Source of the DNA: Alcanivorax profundi
GTDB lineage: Bacteria > Pseudomonadota > Gammaproteobacteria > Pseudomonadales > Alcanivoracaceae
NCBI RefSeq assembly: GCF_003597125.1
Contig: NZ_QYYA01000003.1
Coordinates: 374,603-438,602, forward strand
DNA: 64,000 nucleotides
Direction: 5' to 3'
The translations under genes and the position numbers were made by a program. Shown here piece after piece: positions 47,309 to 57,711 of the stretch. Each line of letters opens with the position of its first letter. The first letter of the stretch is position 1. Under the pieces are notes generated by a model. It did not search any database. It was not told where the DNA came from and saw nothing but the letters and a program-made list of their open reading frames with translations.

Positions 47309-47380
47309 TTCGCATTACAGTAAACAAACTGTAAAATGCCGCGAATTGTCATATAGATGACAAAAAAATCCGCGCATAAT
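47309..47380 (+). promoter_or_regulatory. Promoter with two perfect dyads before the polysaccharide export operon
   Basis: -35 TTCGCA (47309-47314), 17-base spacer, -10 TAAAAT (47332-47337). TTACAGT-AAACAA-ACTGTAA (47315-47334) fills the spacer and overlaps the -10, the usual place for a repressor operator. A second perfect dyad, TTGTCAT-ATAG-ATGACAA (47346-47363), lies just downstream. An alternative -10, CATAAT, is at 47375-47380. The GTG start of wzi is 40-80 bases further on. The 47087-47308 part shows nothing recognisable. Confidence 0.5.
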
Positions 47381-47419
47381 GCGCCCCTTGTCATGCCACA
47401 GTCAGGATAGGACGTCCGT

Positions 47420-48943
47420 GTGAGAGTGCCCCGCCGTGTAAGTTACTGGATAGCCAGCATATTGCTCTCTGGCGTTTCATCCGCCTATGGCGCCACTCCA
47501 TGGGTTCCTGTTGGTGACTTGGCCGCACGCCATCACATTGAAGCATTGCAGACGCTAGGTTGCCTTAAAGCGCCAACGTTGAGTTGGCCAATGACCTGGG
47601 CTGCGGTGCAGCGAGCGCTCCAGCTGAGCCGTCAACAGTTGTCTGATGCCGAGATTCAGGCCTGCGAGGCCAGTTACCACTACCAATATCTGCAGGCCGG
47701 AGAACAACGCGCCCGGAGTATGTCCCGTGGTGTCTCTCTCACGCTGGGGGGCGCCAACCAGGAGCCGCTGTTTACCGCGTTTGCCACCCAGCCTGAAGAG
47801 ACTTTCACGGGCCAGGCGGCGCTGTATGCGACAGGTCAGCATTGGTCCGGTCGACTGGCTGTCAGCTATGCCGATGGTGATCGTGACGATCAGAACCTGC
47901 GCTTCGATGACTCTTATATCGCTGGTGTAATGGGCAACTGGCAACTGGGGGCTGGTGCCATTGACCGGTGGTGGGGACCTGGCTGGCAAAGTTCTCTTGC
48001 CCTTTCCAATAATGCTCGTCCTGTGCCAGGGGTCTGGCTTTCGCGCCACATGCTGACCGCCCCGGAAAGCCGGTGGCTCAGTTGGGTGGGGCCTTGGGAT
48101 TTGCAGTTGATTGCCGGCCAGCTGGAACATGACCGTGCTGTTCCTGATGCCAAAGTGCTGGGTGCGCGTTTCGTATTTCAGCCGCTGGATTCACTGCAGA
48201 TTGGACTGTCGCGCTTGGCGCAATGGGGGGGAGAAGGGCGACCGCAGGATTTGGGGGCCTTTTGGGATGCGTTTATCGGCAAAGATAATGGCGAAAGCAG
48301 CGGCTTTGATGACGATGATGATCCCAGCAACCAGATTGCCGGGTTCGATTTTCGAGTATCGGTGACTCCCTGGGGCGTTCCCGTCGGACTGTATGGCCAG
48401 TTCATGGGGGAAGATGAAGCAGGGGGGTTGCCGTCCAAGCTCTCTTCGCTGGCGGGCTTCGATCTTCTGTCCACAATTGGAAAAGGATCGCAGCGCTGGT
48501 TCCTGGAAGCCACCGAAACCGTGGCAGGAAGTTGGTTCAGTGACCGCCGTTTCAACACAATGTACGAGCATAGTACCTATAAAAGCGGCTTCCGGAACCA
48601 TGGCCGGAACATGGCCAGTACCTGGGAAGGAGATGCCCGAGCGGTAACGCTTGGCATACAACAATATTTTCGCAGCAATGTTACCGTCGCCCTGCATTTG
48701 ACCCAGGCCACCCTCAACCAGGAGGGGGTGATTCGTGCTGAGGTACCAGAGGATGGCAGTCAAATCCTGCAATCTCTCGAAGAGCAGGATGTGACAGTGG
48801 CAGAATTTCGAATCGGCCACCCCTTGTTGGGCGGTAACCTGAACTGGCTGTTTTCCGTAAGCGATGACCCCATTGTGACTCCTTTTGAAGAGCGCGAACG
48901 CTGGACTGCAGGAGCGCAATGGACCCGGTATTTCGCCTGGTAA
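47420..48943 (+). CDS. wzi: Capsule assembly protein Wzi family
   Basis: Outer-membrane beta-barrel of the Wzi family, which in E. coli anchors capsule to the surface. 507 residues from GTG 47420 with AGGA upstream. Signal peptide (YWIASILLSGVSSAYGA), then PWVPVGDLAARHHIEALQTLG and strand-rich repeats with DRWWGPGWQSSLALSNNARPVPG, the family hallmark, and a C-terminal aromatic (TRYFAW). First gene of the export operon; the wza-like gene starts 12 bases after its stop. Confidence 0.85.
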   Translation: MRVPRRVSYWIASILLSGVSSAYGATPWVPVGDLAARHHIEALQTLGCLKAPTLSWPMTWAAVQRALQLSRQQLSDAEIQACEASYHYQYLQAGEQRARSMSRGVSLTLGGANQEPLFTAFATQPEETFTGQAALYATGQHWSGRLAVSYADGDRDDQNLRFDDSYIAGVMGNWQLGAGAIDRWWGPGWQSSLALSNNARPVPGVWLSRHMLTAPESRWLSWVGPWDLQLIAGQLEHDRAVPDAKVLGARFVFQPLDSLQIGLSRLAQWGGEGRPQDLGAFWDAFIGKDNGESSGFDDDDDPSNQIAGFDFRVSVTPWGVPVGLYGQFMGEDEAGGLPSKLSSLAGFDLLSTIGKGSQRWFLEATETVAGSWFSDRRFNTMYEHSTYKSGFRNHGRNMASTWEGDARAVTLGIQQYFRSNVTVALHLTQATLNQEGVIRAEVPEDGSQILQSLEEQDVTVAEFRIGHPLLGGNLNWLFSVSDDPIVTPFEERERWTAGAQWTRYFAW

Positions 48944-48955
48944 TTGATGGATATC

Positions 48956-50095
48956 ATGAAGGCTTCAATGAACGCATTGGTTAAAATTTTTCTGGCATTA
49001 GGCGTCGCTTTCATCGCGGGCTGTACTGTGGTGCCCGGCGCTTACCACTCGCCGACCCCGGGCTGGTTTCTGGACGAAGACGAAATTGCGGAAGGCGAGC
49101 CGCTTCCGGATGTGGTGAAAGTTCATGCTATCGGCACGGCCATTCTCAAGCGGGAGCGTATACATCCGGTCGACAAAGGCGTGCCGGATGAAATTAACCT
49201 TTCTGACGATCAGTACGATTATCAGGTTGGCCCCGGTGATGTGCTGCAGATCACTGTCTGGGACCACCCGGAGCTGACCATCCCTGCAGGCTCTCTGCGT
49301 AGCTCGGAAGAATCCGGTAACTGGGTCCACAACGACGGCACCATCTTTTACCCCTATGTGGGCATCATCAACGTGGAAGGTCTCAAAGTCACTGAGATCC
49401 GTGACATGATCACGGATCGCCTGTCCCGTTATATCGAAAAGCCCCAGGTGGATGTTTCCGTAGCGGCGTTCCGGCACAAGCGGATCTATGTCACTGGAGA
49501 AGTCGATGAGCCGGGCTTGTATCCGGTCACCAATGTGCCTACCCGACTGATCGATGCTATCGGCGAGGCTGGTGGACTGACGCAATCGGCAGACTGGAGC
49601 AGCGTGGTACTGACCCGCAACGGCAAGGATTATCGACTATCGCTACGCGATATCTATCAATACGGCAATACAAGCCAGAACATACTGTTACAGCCCAACG
49701 ACGTGATCAATGTCAACCCGGTTACCGATGCCAAAGTGTTTGTGTTGGGGGAAGTAGGCAAGGCATCAAGCCTGCAAATGGGGCGCAATGGACTGACTCT
49801 GGCAGAAGCCTTGGCAGAAAATGGTGGTTTGGATCAACGCCAGTCTGATGCCTCGGGGGTCTTCGTTTTCCGTAAGGCCCAACCCGATGCTGAGCACGGT
49901 ATCGACATTTATCAGCTAAATGCCAAGGATGCTGCGGCTCTGGTATTGGCTGACAGTTTTCGCCTTCAAGAACGTGACATTGTTTATGTGACAGCAGCAC
50001 CCCTGGCAAAGTGGAATCGGGTGCTTAGCCTGATCCTGCCGTCAGTAAGTGCTCTTTTCCTTGGTGCTCGAACAGAAGAATCTTTGGCGGATTAA
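48956..50095 (+). CDS. wza: Polysaccharide export outer-membrane lipoprotein, Wza-like
   Basis: Forms the outer-membrane channel for group 1 capsule or exopolysaccharide. Lipoprotein signal ending FIAGC, Poly_export domain (QYDYQVGPGDVLQITVWDHPELT, QVDVSVAAFRHKRIYVTGEV), two SLBB repeats (GEAGGLTQSADWSSV; AENGGLDQRQSDASG), and a C-terminal amphipathic helix NRVLSLILPSVSALFLG. About 379 residues, as E. coli Wza. Starts at 48947, 48956 or 48968 are all possible; 48968 has AAGG five bases upstream. Followed after two bases by wzb. Confidence 0.9.
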   Translation: MKASMNALVKIFLALGVAFIAGCTVVPGAYHSPTPGWFLDEDEIAEGEPLPDVVKVHAIGTAILKRERIHPVDKGVPDEINLSDDQYDYQVGPGDVLQITVWDHPELTIPAGSLRSSEESGNWVHNDGTIFYPYVGIINVEGLKVTEIRDMITDRLSRYIEKPQVDVSVAAFRHKRIYVTGEVDEPGLYPVTNVPTRLIDAIGEAGGLTQSADWSSVVLTRNGKDYRLSLRDIYQYGNTSQNILLQPNDVINVNPVTDAKVFVLGEVGKASSLQMGRNGLTLAEALAENGGLDQRQSDASGVFVFRKAQPDAEHGIDIYQLNAKDAAALVLADSFRLQERDIVYVTAAPLAKWNRVLSLILPSVSALFLGARTEESLAD

Positions 50096-50097
50096 CA

Positions 50098-50526
50098 ATG
50101 TTTCAACGAATTCTCGTGGTCTGTGATGGAAATATCTGCCGAAGTCCCACTGTAGCGGCCATGCTCAAAGGGCTGAAGCCGGATTTGACAATCTCTTCGG
50201 CCGGTTTAATCGGTCTGGAAGGACAAGGCATGGAACCCACCGCCCGAGATGTGGCTGAGCAACACGGTCTGGAATGTGGCCCCCATATTGCACGCAAACT
50301 CACCAGCGAAATGTGTCGCGACAGCGATCTGATACTGGTGATGGAAAGCCGCCAGAAAGACAGGCTCAGCCAGAGATTTCCCGAGGCCAGTGGCAAAGCC
50401 TTCCTGCTCACTAACTGGAATGGCAAGCACGATATACCCGACCCTTACAAGCGCGGAAGAGACGCGTTTGAAATAATCTACCCCATGATGGAAGAAGCCA
50501 CACAGGCGTGGGCGGCAAAGCTGTAA
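50098..50526 (+). CDS. wzb: Low-molecular-weight protein-tyrosine phosphatase, Wzb-like
   Basis: 142 residues. Active-site P-loop VCDGNICRSPT (C-x5-R with nucleophile Cys9) and general acid Asp in DIPDPYKRG. It dephosphorylates the tyrosine kinase Wzc, whose phosphorylation cycle is needed for polymer export. Placed between wza and wzc as in classic group 1 capsule and colanic acid loci. Confidence 0.94.
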   Translation: MFQRILVVCDGNICRSPTVAAMLKGLKPDLTISSAGLIGLEGQGMEPTARDVAEQHGLECGPHIARKLTSEMCRDSDLILVMESRQKDRLSQRFPEASGKAFLLTNWNGKHDIPDPYKRGRDAFEIIYPMMEEATQAWAAKL

Positions 50527-50676
50527 CAGTGTAGCGACCAGTGCAAGCTGCAACGAATTTGTAGGCAATAAAGGCTGCATGGCGATCGGGTAAGCGCCTC
50601 CTGAACCTGGGCCCCCGGTTATCGTGATTAGCCGAAAACAGGCTCTCTCTGGCAGAAGAAAACGGATTAAACCTGA

Positions 50677-52893
50677 ATGGCAGATAACAGCACCATGACA
50701 CGAAGGCTTCCGGCCAATACCGGTGACGATGACATTGATTTTCGCTATTTGTTTGGCATCCTGCTGGACAAAAAATGGCTGATTATCATCACGGCACTTT
50801 TAGCGCTGGGTTTGGGCGTACTGTATGGGATGCTGGCCACGCCGATATACAAAGGGGACACCCTGCTGCAACTGGAAAAGAAGAGTAGTGGAGTTCCTGG
50901 TCTCTCTGAGCTTAACCAGATTTTTTCTGAGGAAGCCTCTGCAGCCGCGGAAATCGAAATTCTGCGCTCTCGCATGGTGCTGGGGGAGGTCATTGAGCAA
51001 CTGAAAATGAACATCCTGGTATTCCCGGATCGCCCTGCCTATGTGGGTCGTTTCATGGCTCCTGATCCCGCGCCCGCGTTTGCTCCCAAACCCCTGTTCG
51101 CCGGCTACAGAGACAGTGAGACCTTTGTCACGGTTAGCCGCTTTATGGTGCCGGAACGTTTGCAAGGTCGCGCCTTCACTCTGCGAGAAGAAAACGGCCT
51201 GCCAGCCTTGTATATGGGTACCGATCGTGTTGCCTCCGGTCCGGCCGGAGAGCTGCTTCAGAGTGAAGATGGCAGTATTCAGCTGTTGCTTGGCGAGTGG
51301 GAGTTCGGTGACGAGCCGCTCACTCTGATCAAGCTGACAGACGTTGCCGCCGTGAACGGTCTGCGCGGTGCTCTGGCCATTCGCGAAGTGGGCAAGACAG
51401 GCATGCTGAGTCTGACCATGACCGGACCAAACAAGGAACGCATCAAGGTCACACTGGATGCCATTAGCGAGGCATATCTGCTTCAGAACGTAGCGCGGCG
51501 TTCTGCCGAAGCGGAAAATAGTCTTGAGTTCCTGGGGGATCAATTGCCCAAGATCAAAGACAAACTGACCGAATTCGAAGAAAAGCTGAACGCCTACCGT
51601 TTGCAAAGTGAATCCGTGGATTTGAGCATGGAAACCCAGTCTGTGCTCCAGCAAAGTGTGGATATTGAAGCCAAGATCAACGATCTGAAGGCGAAAGAAG
51701 GTGAGTTGGCCACACGGTTTACCAGGGAGCATCCCGCCTATCAGAGCCTGCTACGGCAAAAAGCCTCGCTGACTGAACAGAAGCGTTCACTTGATAATCA
51801 AATCAAGGCTCTGCCAGAAACGCAGCAAGAGATCCTGCGTCTTATGCGGGATGTCGAAGTGACACAGCAAATCTATATCGGGCTGCTCAACAAGACACAG
51901 GAATTACGCATCCTCAAGGCAGGTACCGTGGGGAGCGTTCGTATTATCGACAAGGCACTGGTACAGCCCAATGCCATTAAGCCCCAAAAAGGTATCATCG
52001 CGGTGATGTCTGCGTTACTTGGCGCGATTGGTTCTGCCGGGCTGGTCCTGGTGCTGGCGCTCCTGAAGAAAGGCATTGAGTCGCCGGATAAACTTGAGGA
52101 GCAGGGAGTTTCGGTTTACGCCACCATTCCCTTGTCGGAAAAACAGGTCAAGACGAATCGTTTAACAGATCTGAAAAAACGCCGTTCACGCAAGGTGAAC
52201 GCTGCGGGAGTTCCGATCCCCTTGCTGGCTCAGGATGACCCCACAGATCTGGCGATTGAAGCGTTACGAAGCCTGCGTACCAGTCTGCACTTCGCCATGA
52301 TGGATGCGGATAACAAGATTCTCATGATTACAGGCCCGAGCCCGTCAGTGGGCAAGTCCTTCGTGTCGGCCAATTTGGGCGCGGTGCTGGCCCAGACTGG
52401 ACAGCGGGTATTAGTCATTGATGCCGATATGCGTAAAGGCCACCTTCACCGCTATCTTCAGTCAAATAACAACCTGGGTTTGTCAGCGTATCTTTCTGGT
52501 CAGTGCACGAAAGAAGACATCATTCAGTCATCAGGTATCGATAAACTGGACTTTATTTCTCGTGGCAAGGCCCCGCCGAACCCTTCGGAGTTGCTGATGC
52601 ATGAGCGTTTCCAATCCCTGATGCACTCGCTCAGTGACGACTATGACCTGATTCTGGTGGATACTCCGCCCATTCTGGCTGTTACGGATGCGGCAATTGT
52701 CGGGCAGCTGGCCGGCAGCAGCTTGTTGGTCACGCGGTTCGGTGTGAATTCGGTAAAGGAAGTGGATGCAGCACTCACTCGCTTTGCGCAAAACAATGTG
52801 GAAATCAAAGGAGCCATCCTCAACTGTATGGAGCGACGCGCCAGCAATGAATATGGTTACTACGCGTATGAGTACGGCAAAAGCAACGATTAA
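50677..52893 (+). CDS. wzc: Polysaccharide co-polymerase / autokinase, Wzc-like BY-kinase
   Basis: 738 residues. Wzz domain with membrane segments near 33-53 and 435-458 around a large periplasmic coiled-coil region, then a cytoplasmic bacterial tyrosine kinase domain: Walker A GPSPSVGKS (553-561), Walker A' VIDADMRKG, Walker B LILVDTPP. A C-terminal Tyr cluster (Tyr726, 728, 729, 731, 733) is the autophosphorylation tail. It controls chain length and export with Wza and is reset by Wzb. The 150-base gap after wzb has no gene; the ribosome site is weak. Confidence 0.95.
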   Translation: MADNSTMTRRLPANTGDDDIDFRYLFGILLDKKWLIIITALLALGLGVLYGMLATPIYKGDTLLQLEKKSSGVPGLSELNQIFSEEASAAAEIEILRSRMVLGEVIEQLKMNILVFPDRPAYVGRFMAPDPAPAFAPKPLFAGYRDSETFVTVSRFMVPERLQGRAFTLREENGLPALYMGTDRVASGPAGELLQSEDGSIQLLLGEWEFGDEPLTLIKLTDVAAVNGLRGALAIREVGKTGMLSLTMTGPNKERIKVTLDAISEAYLLQNVARRSAEAENSLEFLGDQLPKIKDKLTEFEEKLNAYRLQSESVDLSMETQSVLQQSVDIEAKINDLKAKEGELATRFTREHPAYQSLLRQKASLTEQKRSLDNQIKALPETQQEILRLMRDVEVTQQIYIGLLNKTQELRILKAGTVGSVRIIDKALVQPNAIKPQKGIIAVMSALLGAIGSAGLVLVLALLKKGIESPDKLEEQGVSVYATIPLSEKQVKTNRLTDLKKRRSRKVNAAGVPIPLLAQDDPTDLAIEALRSLRTSLHFAMMDADNKILMITGPSPSVGKSFVSANLGAVLAQTGQRVLVIDADMRKGHLHRYLQSNNNLGLSAYLSGQCTKEDIIQSSGIDKLDFISRGKAPPNPSELLMHERFQSLMHSLSDDYDLILVDTPPILAVTDAAIVGQLAGSSLLVTRFGVNSVKEVDAALTRFAQNNVEIKGAILNCMERRASNEYGYYAYEYGKSND

Positions 52894-52907
52894 CGCAAGG
52901 CTGCTGT

Positions 52908-53088
52908 GAGCGATGAGCTGCAAGGTTCAAGCCACAAGTAAAGGCAGCAGCGGCAGCGCCAGAACGAAGCGAAAGACGAAATGCAGGAGTGCCGCTTGAG
53001 CGAACCGCCACAGGCTGAGCACGAGGGCACAGGGCTGCTGGCAGCAGGGGTAAAGACAATCCCTTCGTCGCTCATACCTTGATGAGCG
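52908..53088. repeat. Structured intergenic element between wzc and the UDP-sugar dehydrogenase gene
   Basis: GAGCGATGAGCTGCAAG at the left and the perfect hairpin CGCTCAT-ACCTTG-ATGAGCG (53069-53088) at the right, with CTGCTG-G-CAGCAG between. AAAGACAATCCCTT near the right end resembles AAAGACAAAATCCTT in the element at 54459-54582, and GAGCTGCAAG resembles its GAGCTGCGAG. Probably a diverged copy of the same repeat type. No gene is seen between 52894 and 53179. Confidence 0.4.
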
Positions 53089-53179
53089 CAAGAGCGAGAC
53101 TCCTGCAGAAAGGTTAAGGCTCAAAAAGCCAACACAAACAGATTATACAAACCGGCACATCACCGGACAGGAAGACCAA

Positions 53180-54454
53180 ATGGATCTGGCAAACATCAAA
53201 CTGGCCATCATCGGCCTGGGTTACGTGGGATTACCCCTCGCCGTGGAATTCGGCAAGCACCGCCCTGTGGTTGGCTTCGACATTAACCAGCCCCGCATCG
53301 ATGCCCTGAACGCAGGCCACGATGCCACCCTGGAAGTGGACGACGTGGAACTGGCCAGCGCCACACAGCTTTCGTTCAGTGCAGATGCTGCCGCCCTGAA
53401 CGACTGTAACGTCTACATCGTCACTGTGCCCACCCCCATTGATGAACACAAGCGCCCAGACCTCACGCCCCTGATCAAGGCTTCCGAAACGATCGGCAAG
53501 ACCCTGAAACAGGGCGACATCGTCATTTACGAATCCACCGTCTACCCCGGTGCCACCGAAGAAGACTGCGTACCTGTACTGGAAAAAGTCTCCGGCCTCA
53601 CCTTCAACAAGGACTTTTTCGCAGGCTATAGCCCGGAGCGCATCAATCCGGGCGACAAGGAGCACCGCGTCACCACCATTACCAAGGTGACCTCCGGCTC
53701 CACCCCGGAAATCGCTGAAACCGTAGACAGCCTCTATCGCTCCATTATTACTGCAGGGACTCACAAGGCCTCCAGTATTCGTGTAGCGGAAGCCGCCAAA
53801 GTAATCGAGAATACCCAGCGCGACCTGAACATCGCCCTGATCAATGAGCTCTCGATGATCTTCAGTCGTATGGGTATCGACACCGAAGAAGTGCTTCAGG
53901 CTGCGGGCACCAAATGGAACTTCCTGCCGTTTCGCCCCGGCCTTGTGGGTGGTCACTGTATCGGCGTCGATCCCTATTATCTTACCCACAAGGCCCAGGC
54001 CATAGGCTACCACCCGGAAATCATCCTCTCCGGCCGTCGTATCAACGATGGCATGGGTCGCCATGTGGCCAGCGAACTGGTCAAGGCCATGCTGGCTCGC
54101 AGCATTCAGGTGAACGGTTCCCGTGTATTGGTGATGGGGCTGACCTTCAAGGAAAACTGCCCAGACCTGCGTAACACTCGTGTTGTGGACGTGGTTCGGG
54201 AACTGCAGGACTACAACATTGGTGTAGATGTACACGACCCCTGGATCAACGCCGCCGAGTCGGAGCACGAATATGGTATTACCCCGGTGGCAAAACCCGA
54301 GCAAGGTGCCTACGACGCCATCCTTCTGGCGGTCGGCCATAACCAATTCAAAGCCATGGGGGCCCAGGACATCCGAGGTTACGGCAAACCGGACCACATC
54401 CTCTACGACCTGAAATACACCCTCCCCAAAGAGGAAGTAGACCTACGGTTATAA
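53180..54454 (+). CDS. tviB: UDP-N-acetyl-hexosamine 6-dehydrogenase (TviB/WbpO type)
   Basis: Oxidises UDP-GlcNAc or UDP-GalNAc to the uronic acid with two NAD+. 424 residues. NAD fold [27 protein letters not shown], catalytic Cys260 in [12 protein letters not shown], and C-terminal [18 protein letters not shown]. The TviB rather than Ugd assignment comes from overall resemblance and from the following TviC/WbpP-type epimerase, with which it would make UDP-GalNAcA. Substrate choice is inferred. Confidence 0.9.
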   Translation: MDLANIKLAIIGLGYVGLPLAVEFGKHRPVVGFDINQPRIDALNAGHDATLEVDDVELASATQLSFSADAAALNDCNVYIVTVPTPIDEHKRPDLTPLIKASETIGKTLKQGDIVIYESTVYPGATEEDCVPVLEKVSGLTFNKDFFAGYSPERINPGDKEHRVTTITKVTSGSTPEIAETVDSLYRSIITAGTHKASSIRVAEAAKVIENTQRDLNIALINELSMIFSRMGIDTEEVLQAAGTKWNFLPFRPGLVGGHCIGVDPYYLTHKAQAIGYHPEIILSGRRINDGMGRHVASELVKAMLARSIQVNGSRVLVMGLTFKENCPDLRNTRVVDVVRELQDYNIGVDVHDPWINAAESEHEYGITPVAKPEQGAYDAILLAVGHNQFKAMGAQDIRGYGKPDHILYDLKYTLPKEEVDLRL

Positions 54455-54458
54455 AGGC

Positions 54459-54582
54459 AGCTGTGCGCTTTGAGCTATGAGCTGCGAGGAAAAGACAAAA
54501 TCCTTTTGGGCTGCTCCCGCAGGGCAGAGCAAACAGCGCGAAGCCCTGTTTTGGGTTTCTTCATAGCTCAAAGCTGGCAGCT
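54459..54582. repeat. Inverted-repeat element between tviB and tviC
   Basis: The outer arms (54459-54480 and 54561-54582) match at 19 of 22 bases; the core is CTTTGAGCTATGA. Inside the left arm GAGCTATGAGCTGCGAG carries GAGCTGCGAG, also found at 8791-8800. It starts five bases past the tviB stop and is non-coding. It looks like an inserted small repeat. Confidence 0.65.
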
Positions 54583-54613
54583 AGATAACGAACAAACGAC
54601 AAACGGAACCACC

Positions 54614-55660
54614 ATGACAACCTGCTACGAACAAATACAGCAAGACCTCAAGGCCAACCCCAAAACCTGGCTTATCACCGGCGTAGCAGGCTTCATCGGC
54701 TCCAACCTGCTGGAAACCCTCCTGCTGCTCGACCAGGCCGTCATCGGGCTGGACAACTTCGCCACCGGCCACCAACACAACCTTGACGAAGTCCAACAAA
54801 CTGTCACCGCCGACCAATGGGCCCGCTTTGCCTTCATCGAAGGCGACATCCGTAACCTGGAAGACTGCAAGAAAGCCACCAGCGGTGCAGACTACGTCCT
54901 GCACCAGGCTGCCCTCGGCTCCGTACCCCGTTCCATCGAAGATCCCATCACCACCAACCAGGCGAATATTGACGGTTTCCTGAACATGCTGGTGGCCGCC
55001 AAGGACGAAGGCGTACAAAGCTTCACCTACGCCGCCTCAAGCTCCACCTACGGCGACCACCCGGGCTTGCCGAAAGTGGAAGACAAGATCGGCAAGCCCC
55101 TCTCTCCCTACGCCGTCACCAAATATGTTAACGAGCTGTACGCCGATGTCTTCGCCCGCACCTACGGTTTTAACACCATCGGCCTGCGCTATTTCAATGT
55201 GTTCGGCAAACGGCAAGACCCCAATGGCGCTTACGCCGCCGTCATACCCAAATGGACCGCCGCCATGATCAAGGGTGAAGACGTGTTCATCAATGGCGAT
55301 GGGGAAACCAGCCGTGATTTTTGTTTTATCGAAAATGTGGTGCAGATCAACATCCTTGCCGCCACCGCGGAAGCGGAGGCCCAAAACCAGGTGTACAACG
55401 TGGCCCTGGGTGACAGAACTACCCTTAACACTCTGTTCGATGCCCTGAAAACGGCATTGCATGAGTGCGGCATCCAGTTCGACAAAGCCCCCAATTACCG
55501 CGACTTCCGCGCGGGGGATGTACGTCATTCCCAGGCCGATATCAGCAAGGCCAAAGCCCTGCTTGGCTATGAGCCCCGATTCCGCATCTACGACGGCATC
55601 GGCAAGGCCATGCCTTGGTATGAGCTGCGCCTGCGAACAGAGCAGGACGCAGACAGCTAA
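54614..55660 (+). CDS. tviC: UDP-N-acetylglucosamine 4-epimerase (TviC/WbpP type)
   Basis: Extended short-chain dehydrogenase that inverts C4 of UDP-GlcNAc(A). 348 residues. [17 protein letters not shown] binds NAD; the catalytic set is Ser in [13 protein letters not shown] and Tyr/Lys in [14 protein letters not shown]. The N-terminal extension of about 20 residues before the Rossmann fold is typical of TviC/WbpP. Start 54614 is used because upstream in-frame sequence lies inside the inverted element. Pairs with tviB. Confidence 0.92.
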   Translation: MTTCYEQIQQDLKANPKTWLITGVAGFIGSNLLETLLLLDQAVIGLDNFATGHQHNLDEVQQTVTADQWARFAFIEGDIRNLEDCKKATSGADYVLHQAALGSVPRSIEDPITTNQANIDGFLNMLVAAKDEGVQSFTYAASSSTYGDHPGLPKVEDKIGKPLSPYAVTKYVNELYADVFARTYGFNTIGLRYFNVFGKRQDPNGAYAAVIPKWTAAMIKGEDVFINGDGETSRDFCFIENVVQINILAATAEAEAQNQVYNVALGDRTTLNTLFDALKTALHECGIQFDKAPNYRDFRAGDVRHSQADISKAKALLGYEPRFRIYDGIGKAMPWYELRLRTEQDADS

Positions 55661-55736
55661 ATCAGCAAGCCGTGTGGGGCGAAAGCAAATAGCGAATCAG
55701 GCGAGCGATGAACACGAACATGAATCGGCATATAAA

Positions 55737-57632
55737 ATGAAATACCGACCGGAGATCGATGGCCTCAGAGCACTGGCCGTGCTGCCCGTCATTTTCTACC
55801 ACGCCGGTGTTGAAACCATGGCGGGTGGTTTCGTAGGGGTAGATGTCTTCTTTGTTATCTCCGGCTTTTTGATCACCACCATCATTGCCAGTGAACTAAA
55901 CAGCCAACAGTTTTCTGTCGTCTCATTCTATGAACGCCGCGCGCGCAGGATTTTGCCGGCCCTAATAGTAGTCCTGGCCATAACCTCCATACTGGCGGTC
56001 AGCATCATGCTGCCCTTCGAACTCGTCAACTATGGCAAAGGGTTGGTCGGCGCTGTGCTGTTTGTCTCAAATATCGTGCTCTGGAAACAAGCGGGCTACT
56101 TTGCCGCAGAAGCGGAAATGAACCCCCTGCTGCACACCTGGAGCCTGGGGGTAGAAGAGCAGTATTACCTGTTCTTCCCGCTGCTCCTCATGGTGATCTG
56201 GCGCTTTCGTCGCCAGTGGGCATTGCCACTGCTGCTGTTGGCCACACTTGGCTCATTGGGCCTGGCCGAGTGGGCTTCCACTCGCATGCCCTCCGCCAAC
56301 TTCTACCTGCTGCCCACCCGTATCTGGGAGCTGATGATTGGCGCCATGCTGTCACTGTGGCTGATGCGTAGAGCCCAACCGCAAGGCCTCGCCGCCCAGT
56401 TGATCTCGCTGCTGGGCTTAGTCATGATCATTGTAGGCATCTTTGCCTACAATGATCAGACCCCGTTCCCGTCCTTCTATGCCCTGGTCCCGGTACTGGG
56501 CGCTGCAGCCATTATTCTGGCAGCCACTCCAGCCACCCTGGTCGGCAAATGGCTGGCCAGCAAGCCCTTGGTAATAGTGGGCCTGATCAGCTATTCCGCC
56601 TACCTATGGCACCAACCCCTGATGGCCTTCGCCCGTATCCTGGCGCCCGACAACCACCCTGACAAGGTAGTCATGCTAATGCTGGCATTGTCGTCACTGG
56701 TACTGGCCTGGCTCACCTGGAAGTTTGTCGAGCAGCCCTTCCGTAACAAACAGCGCTTCGGCCGTAACTGGATCTTCACAGCCTCGCTCGCTGGCTCGGC
56801 GCTGGCAGTGCTGCTCGGGGTGGGGCTTGTAGCCAGCAAGGGGCTGCTTAGCCAATATCCTGAAAAGGAATGGCCCATCGTTGAAAAAACCAATGTGAAG
56901 TTCGGAGAATACGTAGTGGCTGCCCACAGCATGATCCTGGCCCGCCCAATAGAAGAAGATAAACCGGTGCTGGTGATCGTGGGCGACAGCTTCAGCCAAG
57001 ACTTCTACAACATGATCAGTGAGAACAACGCCTTCGCTCATTACCAACACGTCGCGTTGTTCGTGCCGGCACGCTGTCAATTATTTTATGGCAAACCCTA
57101 CGTAGAAATTGAGCATCACATTGCAGAGGGCGATCGCGCCATGTGCGCTCACCGGATTCTCAGCAGTCAACAAGTAGAAACGATCCGCAAGGCCGATGTG
57201 GTTGTATTCGCCTCAAAATGGCAATCTTGGTCTGCTGCGATCATGGGCGAAAGCCTAGCGGCCATGGCCATTCCGGAGCACATACAAGTGATGGTGCTGG
57301 GCACCAAACAGTTCGAAAAAAACAGGCGCGTGCTACTTAGCGAATTCCGCCGGGCAGACATTCCTTCCATTCGCCGGATGGATGCCGATATTCTCGAAAT
57401 CAACCGGACCCTTAAACAAAGTGTGAAGGGCTACGGCTTTATTGATATTGCCGCCAGCTTTTGTAGCAACGGCTGCCCGCTTTTTACCACCGATGGCAGC
57501 CCGATTTCCTACGATGGTGCTCACCTCACCGAGGCCGGCGCGAGAGTTATCGGTAACTATCTGTTCACCCACCCGCCGCTGCAGCAATATGGCTCAGCCA
57601 GTGATGCCGCCATGGCGGCCCATAGCAACTAA
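55737..57632 (+). CDS. O-acyltransferase, OafA/YrhL type with SGNH domain
   Basis: 631 residues. Acyltransferase-3 membrane domain ([70 protein letters not shown]) with about ten membrane helices, followed by a periplasmic SGNH hydrolase-like domain ([29 protein letters not shown]). It acetylates sugars of surface polysaccharide or lipopolysaccharide. Start 55737 opens directly with the conserved [11 protein letters not shown]. Part of the plus-strand locus, 76 bases after tviC. Confidence 0.92.
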   Translation: MKYRPEIDGLRALAVLPVIFYHAGVETMAGGFVGVDVFFVISGFLITTIIASELNSQQFSVVSFYERRARRILPALIVVLAITSILAVSIMLPFELVNYGKGLVGAVLFVSNIVLWKQAGYFAAEAEMNPLLHTWSLGVEEQYYLFFPLLLMVIWRFRRQWALPLLLLATLGSLGLAEWASTRMPSANFYLLPTRIWELMIGAMLSLWLMRRAQPQGLAAQLISLLGLVMIIVGIFAYNDQTPFPSFYALVPVLGAAAIILAATPATLVGKWLASKPLVIVGLISYSAYLWHQPLMAFARILAPDNHPDKVVMLMLALSSLVLAWLTWKFVEQPFRNKQRFGRNWIFTASLAGSALAVLLGVGLVASKGLLSQYPEKEWPIVEKTNVKFGEYVVAAHSMILARPIEEDKPVLVIVGDSFSQDFYNMISENNAFAHYQHVALFVPARCQLFYGKPYVEIEHHIAEGDRAMCAHRILSSQQVETIRKADVVVFASKWQSWSAAIMGESLAAMAIPEHIQVMVLGTKQFEKNRRVLLSEFRRADIPSIRRMDADILEINRTLKQSVKGYGFIDIAASFCSNGCPLFTTDGSPISYDGAHLTEAGARVIGNYLFTHPPLQQYGSASDAAMAAHSN

Positions 57633-57711
57633 TGAAAGTAATAATGAAAGCTGTAACACTACGAAAACGGAAAGGGCCAGTATTGCCGGGCCAGGCAGGC
57701 GAAGGTGTTAC

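Noticed and set aside
47087-47419. Search for an ops/JUMPstart element before the polysaccharide operon
   Set aside because: No GGCGGTAG core found here or before wzx.
52894-53179. Small minus-strand open frames of 60-80 codons in the wzc-tviB gap
   Set aside because: Three overlapping frames with Ser/Arg/Leu-rich composition over a structured repeat; no ribosome sites or family features.
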